This document shows, piece after piece, positions 25,522-34,703 of a DNA stretch of 64,000 nt. Position 1 is the stretch's first letter, and every line of letters starts with the position of its first letter. The notes under the pieces are model-generated. The model had not been told where the DNA came from. It saw nothing but the letters and a program-made list of their open reading frames with translations, and made no database searches. Source of the stretch: Polyangia bacterium (GTDB taxonomy: Bacteria > Myxococcota_A > Polyangia > Fen-1088); assembly GCA_036268875.1 (NCBI GenBank), contig DATATI010000029.1, positions 211,273-275,272 of the forward strand. The letters are read 5' to 3'. The position numbers and the translations under genes are program-made.

Positions 25522-27342
25522 CTAGTTAGGACGGATCGGCGGCCCGCCTGTAGGCGGCAAGCTGATGATCGGCATACACTTGCCGCCGTCATTGCACATC
25601 TCGATGAGCGGTTTGCAACCGGGCGCGCACGATCCATTGCAACCGTCGTCGCCGCACTCCTTGCCGCCGCACTTTGGCGTGCACTTCACGCCGCAGCCGC
25701 CATTGGGGCCGGCACCGCAGACCTGACCGTCGGGGCAGCAGGTGCCGTTGCAGTTGTCGAGGGCGCCGCAGCTGCACTTGAAGTCAGCGCCGCAAGTCTG
25801 GTTGTTAGGGCAAGCGGTGCACTTCGTGCCGCAGCCGTTGTCGTCTCCGCAGTTCTTGCCGACGCAACTGGGAACGCACGGCTTGACGCACGCGCCTGCC
25901 GCGCTGCAGATCTCCCCGGCGCCGCAGCAGGTGTCCCCGCACTTGGCGACGTTGGCCGGACAGACGCAGGCATTTGCCCCGTTGCACGTCTGGTTGCCCG
26001 GGCACTTGCCGCTGCAGGTCTCGCCGCAGGTGTCGGGATCGCCGCAGTTCTTGTTCGCGCAGACCGGGACGCACATGCACTGGCCGGCCGCGGTGCAGGT
26101 CTGAGCAGTCGGGCACGTCCCGCACATGCCGCCGCAGCCGTCGGGGCCGCACTTCTTGCCACTGCATGCTGGAACGCACATGCACTGGCCGGCCGCGGTG
26201 CAGGTCTGAGCAGTCGGGCACGTCCCGCACATGCCGCCGCAGCTGTCGGGGCCGCACTTCTTTCCGCCGCAGTTAGGTACACAGACGCACTGGCCGTTGC
26301 CGTTGCAGGTCTGACCCGAGGGGCAGGCGCCACAACATTGGTTGTTGGGAATGCAGTTGCCGTTGCACAGCTTCTGTCCGGCGCAACATTGCCCGTTCGG
26401 GATGCAGACACCGTTGCCGCACGACTTCGGTTGCGCGGAAGGACAGCCGCAATTGCGGTTGTTGCAAACCTCGACACCGGCGCACTGGTGTCCACAGCTG
26501 CCGCAGTTGTTCTTGTCAGAGACGACGTCCTGACAATGACCGCACCACAGTTGACCGCCGGCGCAGCAATCGTTGAGATTGGCCACACAGGTGTTCTGCT
26601 TGTTCGGGCAATTCTGCCGGCCGCCCGGACAGCCGCAGTTGGTGCCGTTGCAGACGTAGTCGCCGTTGCAGCGGTTGCCGCAATCGCCGCAGTTGTCGTG
26701 GTTGTTGATCACGTTGGTGCAGATGTTGGTGCAGACCTTGTTGGGGTTCTCGCAACGACAGACCCGCGCCACGCAGGCCTCGGCATCGTGGCAAGGGTTC
26801 GCGCACAGGCCGCAGTTGTTGTAGTTCGTGTCCAGCTTGACGCAGGACTGGCCGCACTTGGTTTCGCCCTGGCCACACATCGTGGCGCACTTGCCATCGC
26901 TGCAGAATTGACCCTGCGGGCACGCTTTGCCGCACAGGCCACAGTTCTGGGAATCGCTGAACAGGTCGGTGCAACCGCCGGTCGGACAGTTGGTCTGGCC
27001 CTGGGCGCAGATGGTTTCACACTGCCCGGTCGGCAAGCAGATCTGACCATCCAAACACGCCGGCGCGCAGGTGATAGGAATGTCGATGGGCCCGGTGTCG
27101 ATGTTGGTGCCGTCATCGGACGAATCAACAGGCGCATTGTCGAACGCCGGCGCGTCGACAGCCGAATCGCGGCCAGAACCCGCCGTGTCCCCTTGGCGCG
27201 TGTCACCGCGGCCCTGAACCGACGAACCGTCGCCCAAGTCGGCGTCGCGCACCGGCGTGTTGCCTCCGCACCCCCACACCAACAGTGCTGGCAGCAGCCA
27301 ACCCAGGCGACGCGACAGGTTCTGGTCAGACGTTCTCGCCAT
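25522..27342 (-). CDS. Cys-rich modular repeat lipoprotein
   Basis: 606 residues. The signal peptide ends in LLVWGC. An Asp/Ser-rich linker leads to about 450 residues of short Cys-rich modules. Types seen include CPTGGCTDLFSDSQNCGLCG, CNGTNCGCPGG and a nearly perfect repeat around KKCGPD-CGGMCGTCP. There are well over fifty cysteines, so the mature protein should be a rigid disulfide-bonded rod on the cell surface. Part of the repeat is duplicated at DNA level with a 105-bp period. Similar Cys-rich stalk lipoproteins are numerous in myxobacteria, but their function is not established. It lies just downstream of another Cys-rich lipoprotein gene. Confidence 0.82.
   Translation of the reverse strand: MARTSDQNLSRRLGWLLPALLVWGCGGNTPVRDADLGDGSSVQGRGDTRQGDTAGSGRDSAVDAPAFDNAPVDSSDDGTNIDTGPIDIPITCAPACLDGQICLPTGQCETICAQGQTNCPTGGCTDLFSDSQNCGLCGKACPQGQFCSDGKCATMCGQGETKCGQSCVKLDTNYNNCGLCANPCHDAEACVARVCRCENPNKVCTNICTNVINNHDNCGDCGNRCNGDYVCNGTNCGCPGGRQNCPNKQNTCVANLNDCCAGGQLWCGHCQDVVSDKNNCGSCGHQCAGVEVCNNRNCGCPSAQPKSCGNGVCIPNGQCCAGQKLCNGNCIPNNQCCGACPSGQTCNGNGQCVCVPNCGGKKCGPDSCGGMCGTCPTAQTCTAAGQCMCVPACSGKKCGPDGCGGMCGTCPTAQTCTAAGQCMCVPVCANKNCGDPDTCGETCSGKCPGNQTCNGANACVCPANVAKCGDTCCGAGEICSAAGACVKPCVPSCVGKNCGDDNGCGTKCTACPNNQTCGADFKCSCGALDNCNGTCCPDGQVCGAGPNGGCGVKCTPKCGGKECGDDGCNGSCAPGCKPLIEMCNDGGKCMPIISLPPTGGPPIRPN
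26069..26264. repeat. 105-bp tandem duplication inside the Cys-rich lipoprotein
   Basis: The stretch starting at 26069 recurs at 26174 with a 105-bp offset and nearly unchanged sequence for about 88 bases; differences are near the ends and at one base in CAGCC/CAGCT. It encodes a 35-residue Cys-rich module in two copies. Confidence 0.85.
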
Positions 27343-27370
27343 GCACTCCCCCTTTACGGACGGCGCCTAC

Positions 27371-28159
27371 TCACTGCGTGACGCAGGCTCGATCGTTCTT
27401 GCATGCATTTGTACTGACGCAAGACCTGCCCGTGGCGTTCCCGCCGGTCTCGCAACAACAGGTTCCCATCGTTGGACACAATGTATTCACGCAGCGCGCG
27501 GTGCGGTTGGTGGGTTGATTGCAGAAGCTGGTGACGCACAGGTCGAACTGATTGCGGCAGGCTTCCACGATGGTCGGCACCTGCGGGACCTGGCAAACGC
27601 CCGAGATGCAAATCATGTCCAGCACCGCCGGCACGTCCATCACCACCTGGCCGCAGGCCTGACCGCAGGTCATCCGTTCGCGGGTCTTGTCGGCGGCGCA
27701 GACGCCGTCCTTTTGCCCGGTCTTGGCCATCGAACAGCCGTTGCAGCGCATGGGATCGTCGCCTTCGCAGGCGGTGTTGCAACAGAACCCGTCGACGCAG
27801 AACTTGCTGTGACACCAGCTATTCGCCTGGCAGGACTGGCCGTTCATCAGGTCGGTGGGCGGCGGCTTATCCACCGGCAAATCGACGGGCACGTCGACGA
27901 TGTCCACGGCCAGATCAGGGGCGGTGTCGACCCTGTCCGCCGCGTCGCCATCGCTGGCCGCATCGCCGTCGCCCGGGCTGTCGCTGGCTTCGGCGACATC
28001 ATGAGCATCGCCGATTTCCGACGTAATCAGGTCGTTTCCGCGCGAGGGCGGGGCATCTGCCACCGGTCCGCCGTCGACTTTTGGGGCCGGCGCGCTGGAG
28101 CACGCCACGGCGGCGCAACAGACACAGACCAAAGCTATGCGAATCAAAGCGCGGCTCAT
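27371..28159 (-). CDS. Cys-rich lipoprotein with CxDGFCCNTAC motif
   Basis: 262 residues from ATG 28159. The signal peptide ends in AAVACSS. An Asp/Pro/Val-rich linker (to about residue 100) is followed by a Cys-rich domain containing CQANSWCHSKFCVDGFCCNTAC, a signature seen repeatedly in myxobacterial surface lipoproteins. The rest of the domain has further Cys pairs (GQACGQV, CCCETGG). It probably forms a disulfide-stabilised extracellular module of unknown ligand. It lies 28 bp upstream of the larger Cys-rich gene, so the two may be one operon, divergent from the outer-membrane barrel gene. Confidence 0.78.
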   Translation of the reverse strand: MSRALIRIALVCVCCAAVACSSAPAPKVDGGPVADAPPSRGNDLITSEIGDAHDVAEASDSPGDGDAASDGDAADRVDTAPDLAVDIVDVPVDLPVDKPPPTDLMNGQSCQANSWCHSKFCVDGFCCNTACEGDDPMRCNGCSMAKTGQKDGVCAADKTRERMTCGQACGQVVMDVPAVLDMICISGVCQVPQVPTIVEACRNQFDLCVTSFCNQPTNRTARCVNTLCPTMGTCCCETGGNATGRSCVSTNACKNDRACVTQ

Positions 28160-28180
28160 CGAGCTCGACCTACCCCCAAG

Positions 28181-30112
28181 TTGCGGCAAGATTCTAGACA
28201 GCCGCAGCAATATCTGCCATCAATTTTCCGTATCCGGCCGCACCGCAGCACATGTAAATATATAACGGCAACGCCGGTACAATCGCCGGCGCTGCGAATT
28301 TTCCTCGCGCTGCTCGTCGTCTTCGCAGCGCTGACCGGGAATGCTTTCGGCCGCGGCTACCAGGATTTAGGCGTGCGGGAAAAGGAAGCGGTGGACGAAG
28401 CGCTGGCCCTGCGCAGCCTGATCGTGGACCCACAACCGGACGGCAAAATTATCGGCGCCGTGCAGGTGGTGAACCTGGACGTGTTCACCGACCGCGATCT
28501 CTTCCTCGCCTGGTTCAACCGTTTTCACTGGACCACCAAGGAAGAAATGATCCGCCGCGAGGCCTTGTTTCATCCCGGCGAGCCTTACAAACAGAACCTA
28601 GTCGACGAGACCGCGCGCAATTTGGAAAGCCCGGTCTACACCAGCGCGCTGGGCATCGTCGCCGTGCAGTCGAGCAAGCCGGGCTTCGTCGACGTCCTGA
28701 TCGTCACCCGCGATCTGTGGAGCCTGCGGCTTAACACCGACTTTCAATACCAGGCCGGCGACCTGCTGTCGGCGACGGCCTCGCTGGCGGAGAACAACCT
28801 GTTTGGTCATCGCAAATACCTGGCCCTGGTGACCGACCTGGATCTGGGCAAGGTCGACGCCGGCCCGTCTTACTTTGACCCCAACATCGCCGGCACCCGC
28901 CTCACCACCACCGTCGACCTGCGCTTGCTGTTTTCGCGGCAGACCCAGGATGTGGAAGGCTCGTACGCGCACCTGGGGTTCGGGTACCCGTTATTCGCGC
29001 TGGATACACCGTGGGGGTTCGGCGTCGATTACAGCTACTACGATCAAGTGGTGCGGGTGTTTCAGGGCAACAGCCTGCGCCAGCTGCCCTTCACCGCCGA
29101 CGACGGCACGACGCAGGTGTTCCGTCCTTACGCCTACCGGCTGCGGACGTTCGGGGGAACCGCCGCCATCACCCGTCGCTATCACGCTCATGGGGTCGTG
29201 CAAGAGGTCAGCGGCGGCCATCGGCTGTCGCTGACGCGGCCGTCGCTGCTGCCCGATTTCCCCAACGACCCCGGCGTCACTCAGATGTTCGAGGATAGGA
29301 TCTTCCCCCGCCTGGTGGGGTACGTCTCGTCGCTATACGCGAGCTATCACATCTTCACGCCGCGCTATCGCATTTACCGCGACCTCAACACGTTCGATCT
29401 GCGCGAGACCGCGACGCTGGGGCCTTCGGCGACGGTGCTGGCCCAACGGGCCGATCAACTGTTCGGGTCGGCCTATCAATACTGGTTTCTCAGCGCCGAC
29501 GCCGGCTGGACGTTCTCCCTTGCCGACGGTTTGCAGACGGTGGGCCTCAGTTGGTCGGTGCGTCTGCACGACGGCACCTGGAGCGACGAGGCCCTTTCCG
29601 CCAACGTCTTCATCGCCACGCCGGTCATCGCGCACGCGCTGCGCTTGGTGGGCTCGCTGGTGACGAACCTGGTCTTCGACAACGAACAGAACACCCTGGT
29701 CACCGTCGGTGGCGATTCGGGCCTGCGCGGTTATGCGGTGGGCGAGTTCCTCGGGCAAAACGGAATGATCGGTCACCTGGAGGTTCGCTCGATGGCGCTG
29801 CCGGTGCTGTCGCTGCGCGCGGGCGGCCTGGTCTTCTATGACGTCGGCGATGTTCCGCCCGTCGGATCGGTCGCCGCCGCCTTACCCAGCGACCAGGACA
29901 ACATCTTTCACCGCACCTTCGACGCCCTGCGGAGCTTTCACGCCTACCAGGACGTTGGCCTCGGGCTGCGGGTGCTGATCCCGCAGTTCAATACTTACGT
30001 CTTGCGCCTGGATTGGGCCTTCGCTCTCAATGACGACACGCTGCCGTCCCCGGTGCAAACGCGCGCGGGCTGGCCGGGGCGGTTCTCCGCCGGGTTCATG
30101 CAGGCCTTCTGA
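28181..30112 (+). CDS. BamA/TamA-like outer-membrane beta-barrel protein
   Basis: About 640 residues. A signal-like helix (ALRIFLALLVVFAALTGNAFG) is followed by a POTRA-like region (about residues 60-200: VVNLDVFTDRDLFLAWFNRFHW, LVIVTRDLWSLRLNTDFQY) and an Omp85-type barrel with alternating aromatic strands that ends in GFMQAF, the terminal Phe needed for insertion. The region GGDSGLRGYAVGEFLG resembles the conserved loop-6 (V/I)RG(F/Y) motif of Omp85 proteins (here LRGY). The start is uncertain: no ATG or GTG occurs in frame between the divergent gene and the signal peptide; TTG 28181 is the only usual codon and CTG 28292 is a poor alternative. It abuts the convergent beta-helix gene. Confidence 0.82.
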   Translation: MRQDSRQPQQYLPSIFRIRPHRSTCKYITATPVQSPALRIFLALLVVFAALTGNAFGRGYQDLGVREKEAVDEALALRSLIVDPQPDGKIIGAVQVVNLDVFTDRDLFLAWFNRFHWTTKEEMIRREALFHPGEPYKQNLVDETARNLESPVYTSALGIVAVQSSKPGFVDVLIVTRDLWSLRLNTDFQYQAGDLLSATASLAENNLFGHRKYLALVTDLDLGKVDAGPSYFDPNIAGTRLTTTVDLRLLFSRQTQDVEGSYAHLGFGYPLFALDTPWGFGVDYSYYDQVVRVFQGNSLRQLPFTADDGTTQVFRPYAYRLRTFGGTAAITRRYHAHGVVQEVSGGHRLSLTRPSLLPDFPNDPGVTQMFEDRIFPRLVGYVSSLYASYHIFTPRYRIYRDLNTFDLRETATLGPSATVLAQRADQLFGSAYQYWFLSADAGWTFSLADGLQTVGLSWSVRLHDGTWSDEALSANVFIATPVIAHALRLVGSLVTNLVFDNEQNTLVTVGGDSGLRGYAVGEFLGQNGMIGHLEVRSMALPVLSLRAGGLVFYDVGDVPPVGSVAAALPSDQDNIFHRTFDALRSFHAYQDVGLGLRVLIPQFNTYVLRLDWAFALNDDTLPSPVQTRAGWPGRFSAGFMQAF

Positions 30113-31666
30113 TCAATAGAAATTGATCGGGACCATCTGCTCGATCGAATAGTACGGCGCCGCGGTGGCCGGGCCCATGACGTGGCCGAGGGGCGGCGAA
30201 TCGCCGTCGACCGTGGTGGCGCTGAACGACGCGGAGGCCATGCCGGTCTCGGCCACCACCCGCAGCGCCACCGGCGGGTTCTCGGTGACGAACTCGCCCG
30301 GCATGAACTGGTTGTGGCCGGGATCGGTCATGGTCCCCAGATCCATCGTCCCCCGCTGCAGCAGCACCGCCGGTTCGCGATAGCCGCTGAAGATGCAGCC
30401 GCGCACGACGATCATGCTGGAGAAGTTGTTCTCGAACAGGCCGACCACGTTGAAGATCGAATCGGTGACACTGAGGCTGTCGCCAAAAAAGTAGATCCCG
30501 CCGATGGCCGAGGTGGCCGACGAGATCTGGAACGTGCTGTTCGACACCGTCCCGGTGGTGTCGGGGCCCATCAGATCCAGAATGCCTTGAAACAGCGTGT
30601 TGGTAATGAGGACGTTGGCTTGCCCGATCATGGCCACCGCGTTCGCCCCGCGGCTGTTGATCTGCGCGCTGTCGATCTTGACCTGCACGCGATTGCCCTC
30701 CATGCGGATGGCCTCTCCGTCTTTTTCATCCAGGCTGCTGAGCACGCTGCCTTCGATCACCTGCAGGCTGCCGTCATCCGCTTCCCAGCGCACCGGCTTG
30801 GTGGCGGCGCTGGACACGCTGGTCTTTCCGCTGATGACCAGGGTGGCGCCGCTGGCGAACGGACTGACGTCAAAACCGGCGCCGTCGCCGGACGCCTGGA
30901 CGTCGGTGACCTTGACCGTCGATCCCTTCCCGCTGATCTGCACCAGCGAATCAAGAGCCAGGTGCTGGATCACCCCGTCCGCCGCGATGACGATCTGTCC
31001 GGATAGCAGCGTCGTCGACGACGAATCACCCTCCAGCGTGGCCTTTGGCGGCAGGTAATAGCGAACATAAGGATCAGAGTTGTCGCCGTGCACTCCGGCG
31101 TCGAGGTGAAGCGTGTCGCCCGGGCCGGCCACCTGCAAAGCGCGGGCGATGGTGCCAAAGGGACGGTCGCTGGCGCCGTCGTTCTGTTTGTCGTCGCCGT
31201 TCAAAGCGACCGTGATTGGCGAAACCGTGACCACGCCCGCCTGGCCCAGCATTTTCCGACCGCCCTGCGTGGTGAACGTCAGGCCCAGCGGACCGGGCGG
31301 CGTGCCAGAGGGAATGGTCACCGCCAGTCGGAAAGAGTTGGGTTTCGCATCGGACGGGCGAGTGAGTTTCAAGCTGCCAAGAACGATGTTGTCAGCGTCG
31401 CCGAGACCGGTGCCGTTCACCGTCAACTGGACCGTGCCGCCCTGGCGAACGATCGCGCGATCGGCGCTCACCTGGATCATCGCGCAGGTCGCGCCGTCGG
31501 GCAGACAAAGGTTGCTCAGCGGGCAACAGGCGTAGCCGGCGGTGCAGGGACAGCTTCGGTTGTCCTCGGAAAGCTGCGGGGTGCACCCCGCCCCCGCCCC
31601 GACGACGGCACCCCAAAGAGCGCACACCGCCAAAGCGTGAAAAGCACGAAGCGCAGGGCTAGCCAT
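30113..31666 (-). CDS. Right-handed beta-helix lipoprotein with IPT-like domain
   Basis: 517 residues from ATG 31666. The signal peptide ends in GAGAGC. A short Cys cluster (SCPCTAGYACCPLSNLCLP) precedes an IPT/TIG-like Ig domain (about residues 65-145: QVSADRAIVRQGGTVQLTVNGTG). The DUF1565-like entry NDGASDRPFGTIARALQVAGPGDTLHLDAG then starts a parallel beta-helix to about residue 430. Beta-helix domains bind or cleave polysaccharides; the active-site residues of a lyase are not evident. Surface location is inferred. It is a single gene, with no gap to the convergent barrel gene. Confidence 0.82.
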   Translation of the reverse strand: MASPALRAFHALAVCALWGAVVGAGAGCTPQLSEDNRSCPCTAGYACCPLSNLCLPDGATCAMIQVSADRAIVRQGGTVQLTVNGTGLGDADNIVLGSLKLTRPSDAKPNSFRLAVTIPSGTPPGPLGLTFTTQGGRKMLGQAGVVTVSPITVALNGDDKQNDGASDRPFGTIARALQVAGPGDTLHLDAGVHGDNSDPYVRYYLPPKATLEGDSSSTTLLSGQIVIAADGVIQHLALDSLVQISGKGSTVKVTDVQASGDGAGFDVSPFASGATLVISGKTSVSSAATKPVRWEADDGSLQVIEGSVLSSLDEKDGEAIRMEGNRVQVKIDSAQINSRGANAVAMIGQANVLITNTLFQGILDLMGPDTTGTVSNSTFQISSATSAIGGIYFFGDSLSVTDSIFNVVGLFENNFSSMIVVRGCIFSGYREPAVLLQRGTMDLGTMTDPGHNQFMPGEFVTENPPVALRVVAETGMASASFSATTVDGDSPPLGHVMGPATAAPYYSIEQMVPINFY

Positions 31667-31789
31667 GAGGATTCTTCGTCGGGCTGACTCCCCGGCCGCC
31701 CGCCCAAAAACCTCGACCACCCTCCGTCAAAAACCGCTGGCCGGTTCGACTACTCTAACACGACCACCTGCGCCGGAAGTGCCGTTTTG

Positions 31790-32851
31790 CTATTCGACGA
31801 TGGTGATCCAGCCGTGTGGATCGGGCTTCTGACCGTACTGGATGGCCGTGATGGTGTCGTAAAGGCGGCGGGCGGATTCGCCTGCCTGGCCGCCGTTGAC
31901 CACCAGGCGTTCGCCCTTCCAACCAAGCTCGCCGACCGGAGTGATCACGGCGGCGGTTCCGCAGCCGAACACCTCACGCAGCGTGCCCTTCTTGTGCGCG
32001 TCGGTGAGTTCGCTGATGTCCAGTGAGCGTTCGGACACCGTGTGCCCCCATTCGCGCAGCAACGTCATCACGGAATCGCGGGTGATGCCGCCCAGGATGG
32101 TGCCGTCGAGGGCGGGTGTGATGAACTCGTCGCCGATGCGCGCCACCAGGTTCATGGTGCCGACCTCTTCGAGGTGACGGTGTTCGATGGCGTCGGTCCA
32201 CAACACCTGGGCGAAGCCGCGCTTCTTCGCTTCCTCGGCGGCCAGCAGGCTGGCCACGTAGTTCGCGCCCGCCTTCACCGCGCCAAGGCCCCCCGGGGCC
32301 GCGCGCACGTATTTGTCTTCGATCCAGATGCGCACCGGGCTGAAAACCTCGCCCGAGTACGCGCCCACCGGCGAAGCGATGATGAAAAACGTGTACAGCT
32401 TCGACGGACGCACGCCCAGAAATGGCTCGGTGGCGATCATCGTCGGACGGATGTACAGCGCCGTCCCCGGCGAGCTTGGCACCCAGTCACGATCGGTGTG
32501 CACGAAGGCGCGCAGCGCTTCAGTCATCAACTCGACGTCGATGGCCGGCATGCACAGGCGAGCGGCGCCTTCGGCCATCCGACGGCAGTGCCGATCGGCG
32601 CGAAACAACCGGATGCGCCCGTCGACGCCCCGAAAGCCTTTCAGGCCGTCGAACAGCTCCTGGCCGTAATGAAAAACCGCCGCCGCCGGATCCAGCACCA
32701 GCGGCCCGTAAGGCACGATCCGCGGGTTCAACCAGCCCCGGCCGTCTTCGTAGTCAATGACCGCCATGTGGTCGGTGAAGATCCGACCGAACACCAATTC
32801 AGAATCCTGGGGTCGCGGTTGGCAGGTGGCGGCAAGCTGAATCGAGATCAT
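31790..32851 (-). CDS. ilvE: Branched-chain amino acid aminotransferase
   Basis: 353 residues from ATG 32851. This is a class IV PLP aminotransferase with the HYGQELFDGLKGFR segment, the IRPTMIATEPFLGV segment and the Schiff-base Lys in GAVKAGANYVASL (near residue 193). The C-terminal REVFGCGTAAVITPVG is also conserved. It interconverts Leu, Ile, Val and their 2-oxo acids with 2-oxoglutarate. The class is that of the longer, eukaryote-like IlvE (about 350 residues). It follows the HtrA gene by 63 bp on the same strand but is probably an independent housekeeping gene. Confidence 0.95.
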   Translation of the reverse strand: MISIQLAATCQPRPQDSELVFGRIFTDHMAVIDYEDGRGWLNPRIVPYGPLVLDPAAAVFHYGQELFDGLKGFRGVDGRIRLFRADRHCRRMAEGAARLCMPAIDVELMTEALRAFVHTDRDWVPSSPGTALYIRPTMIATEPFLGVRPSKLYTFFIIASPVGAYSGEVFSPVRIWIEDKYVRAAPGGLGAVKAGANYVASLLAAEEAKKRGFAQVLWTDAIEHRHLEEVGTMNLVARIGDEFITPALDGTILGGITRDSVMTLLREWGHTVSERSLDISELTDAHKKGTLREVFGCGTAAVITPVGELGWKGERLVVNGGQAGESARRLYDTITAIQYGQKPDPHGWITIVE

Positions 32852-32914
32852 GGCGCTGGGTCGGAGAATATCCCCTCGCCGCCGGCGATGCACGTCCGGG
32901 TGAGGGCGCGCCGC

Positions 32915-33916
32915 TCAGTGCCGGAAGGTGGGTGTCACGTTCAGCACCTGTTTTTCGCGCATATTGCGGATGACGATCAGGTCGGCGGCAGCACCGGCGC
33001 GCTCCTCCGTCAGCAGTTTGTGAAGGTCGTCGATGCCGGCGATGGGCGTGTCGCCAAAGCGAACGATGAGATCGCCTTCGCGGACGCCGGCCACCGCCGC
33101 CGGGCCGCTGGGCTCGACGGAGACGACGAACACCCCGCTTTCGGTGGGCAGGTCGTGAAAACGCATCACCCGGCGGTGCAGCGGCACGTTCTGCCCGGCC
33201 ACGCCGATGTACGCGCGGCGGATGTGGCCGTCTCGAATCAAACGCCCCATCACGAAGCTGGCGGTGTTGCTGGCGATGGCAAAGCAGATGCCTTGCGCCG
33301 GCATGATCATCGCGGTGTTCATACCGATCACCCGGCCCTGCCCGTTGACCAGCGGTCCGCCAGAATTTCCCGGGTTCAGCGCGGCGTCAGTCTGCACGAC
33401 GTCGTCCACCAGCCGCCCGGTCTTCGTGCGCAGCGACCGTCCCAGCGCGCTGACCACGCCCGCCGTCACCGTCACGTCGAAGCCGTACGGATTGCCGATG
33501 GCGATGGCCAGCTGCCCGACCCGCAGGCGCGAGGAATCGCCGAACGTGACCGGCGTGAGGTCGGGCGCGTAGATGCGCAGCACGGCGATGTCCGTGTCCG
33601 GATCCTCGCCGACCAGATGGGCCGGGAAGCGCCGGCCGTCCGGCAGCGCGACGGAGATCTTGCGGGCCTGATTCACCACGTGACTGTTGGTCATCACGAA
33701 CCCGTCGGGCGTGAACACGAAGCCCGAGCCGCTGCCCGTTGCCTCCTCGGGCGGTCGCGGCCCGCGACGGCGCCCGGCCGGAGCCGGCGGACCTTGCACG
33801 TCCACCTTGACCACCGACGGACTGACCCGCTCGGCCACCGACGTCACCGTCGTCGAATACGCGTCGAGCAGTTCACGATCGACGCGCCCCTCATCAATGC
33901 TTTCAACCGCGTTCAT
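32915..33916 (-). CDS. Trypsin-like S1C (HtrA-type) protease with PDZ domain, no export signal
   Basis: 333 residues from ATG 33916. The catalytic triad is His79 (TNSHVV), Asp109 (DTDIAVLR) and Ser185 (NPGNSGGPL). One PDZ domain covers about residues 235-325 (SGPAAVAGVREGDLIVRFGDTPI). Unlike DegP, DegQ or DegS it has neither signal peptide nor membrane helix, since it begins MNAVESIDEGRVDREL and reaches the protease domain by residue 28. It may thus act in the cytoplasm. The upstream gene encodes a Spy-like protein, also without a signal, 73 bp away on the same strand; a joint role in protein quality control is an inference. Confidence 0.9.
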   Translation of the reverse strand: MNAVESIDEGRVDRELLDAYSTTVTSVAERVSPSVVKVDVQGPPAPAGRRRGPRPPEEATGSGSGFVFTPDGFVMTNSHVVNQARKISVALPDGRRFPAHLVGEDPDTDIAVLRIYAPDLTPVTFGDSSRLRVGQLAIAIGNPYGFDVTVTAGVVSALGRSLRTKTGRLVDDVVQTDAALNPGNSGGPLVNGQGRVIGMNTAMIMPAQGICFAIASNTASFVMGRLIRDGHIRRAYIGVAGQNVPLHRRVMRFHDLPTESGVFVVSVEPSGPAAVAGVREGDLIVRFGDTPIAGIDDLHKLLTEERAGAAADLIVIRNMREKQVLNVTPTFRH

Positions 33917-33989
33917 CACGAAACCTCCTTGCCGCACGCCCCGGGAGGGTCGGCGCCCTCCCGGGGGCGAACGACAGCAATCGGCGCGT

Positions 33990-34508
33990 TTACAGAACCA
34001 GCGTCCCGGTGCGAATCAGGTACGCCAGCCGCTGTCGCTGATCGTCGTCGAGCAAAGCGTGGATGCGTTCCAGCGCCTTGGTCACGGCGTCGCGCAGGCG
34101 CTCGGCGCTGCCCACGCGCAGGTCGGCGCCTTCTTTCGCCCGTTCCTTATTGAACGCGCTTCCCGCCACCGCATCGGCGAAAGCGGTCAGCGTGCGCCGT
34201 CGGTCAACCTCGCCCTGGGCTCGCTCGGTCTTGAGCTCATCGAGGATCCGCGCCAGCTCGGCCACCTGGCGCTCGTCCAGTTCCAGTTTGTAGGCCAAAA
34301 AGCGCAGCGGGCGCCGGACGCCGAAGGCGCCGCCGCCGAACTCGCCGTCGCCGTCATCGCCGCCGCCCGCCTGCCGGTCGTCGCCGCGACCGCGCCCGCC
34401 CCACCCGCCGCCGGGCCCGCAGCCGGCCGAAGCCCAACCCGGACTGCAGCCATCGCCGCCACCCGCCACTTGACGAGACTTCCACCAGTACATCATTCCT
34501 GGATGCAT
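33990..34508 (-). CDS. Spy/CpxP-like (LTxxQ-type) protein without signal peptide
   Basis: 172 residues. ATG 34508 is set by AAAGGAG 8 bases upstream. The N-terminal 75 residues are Gly-rich with scattered Cys and Trp (MHPGMMYWWKSR, GDGCSPGWASAGCGPGGGWGGRG). The rest is a helical bundle with FLAYKLELDERQVAELARILDELK and the closing LDDDQRQRLAYLI, the pattern of Spy/CpxP and heavy-metal-sensor helices. Those proteins are periplasmic chaperones, but here no signal peptide is present and the start begins with a Met/Trp-rich patch. It is the first gene of a pair with the HtrA-type protease. Confidence 0.7.
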   Translation of the reverse strand: MHPGMMYWWKSRQVAGGGDGCSPGWASAGCGPGGGWGGRGRGDDRQAGGGDDGDGEFGGGAFGVRRPLRFLAYKLELDERQVAELARILDELKTERAQGEVDRRRTLTAFADAVAGSAFNKERAKEGADLRVGSAERLRDAVTKALERIHALLDDDQRQRLAYLIRTGTLVL

Positions 34509-34703
34509 CGTTCTTGCTCCTTTCGCGGAGGCCATCAGCTCCCCGCGGGTTATGTCGGCGTGGGCGGTATGCCTCACGTCGTTCATCAAGACTAAACGCC
34601 GAATCTTGATCGTCAATGGCGCTTTGTCGACCGGCCGCCGCTGGAGGCCGCGGATCCTTCCCGACCGCAGTAGCATCTGACCCGCTCTGAAAGGACAATC
34701 GTC

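Noticed and set aside
27257..28180. Long upstream extension of the BamA/TamA-like frame
   Set aside because: It lies antisense to the Cys-rich lipoprotein gene and shows no signal peptide or domain before the hydrophobic helix at 28292.
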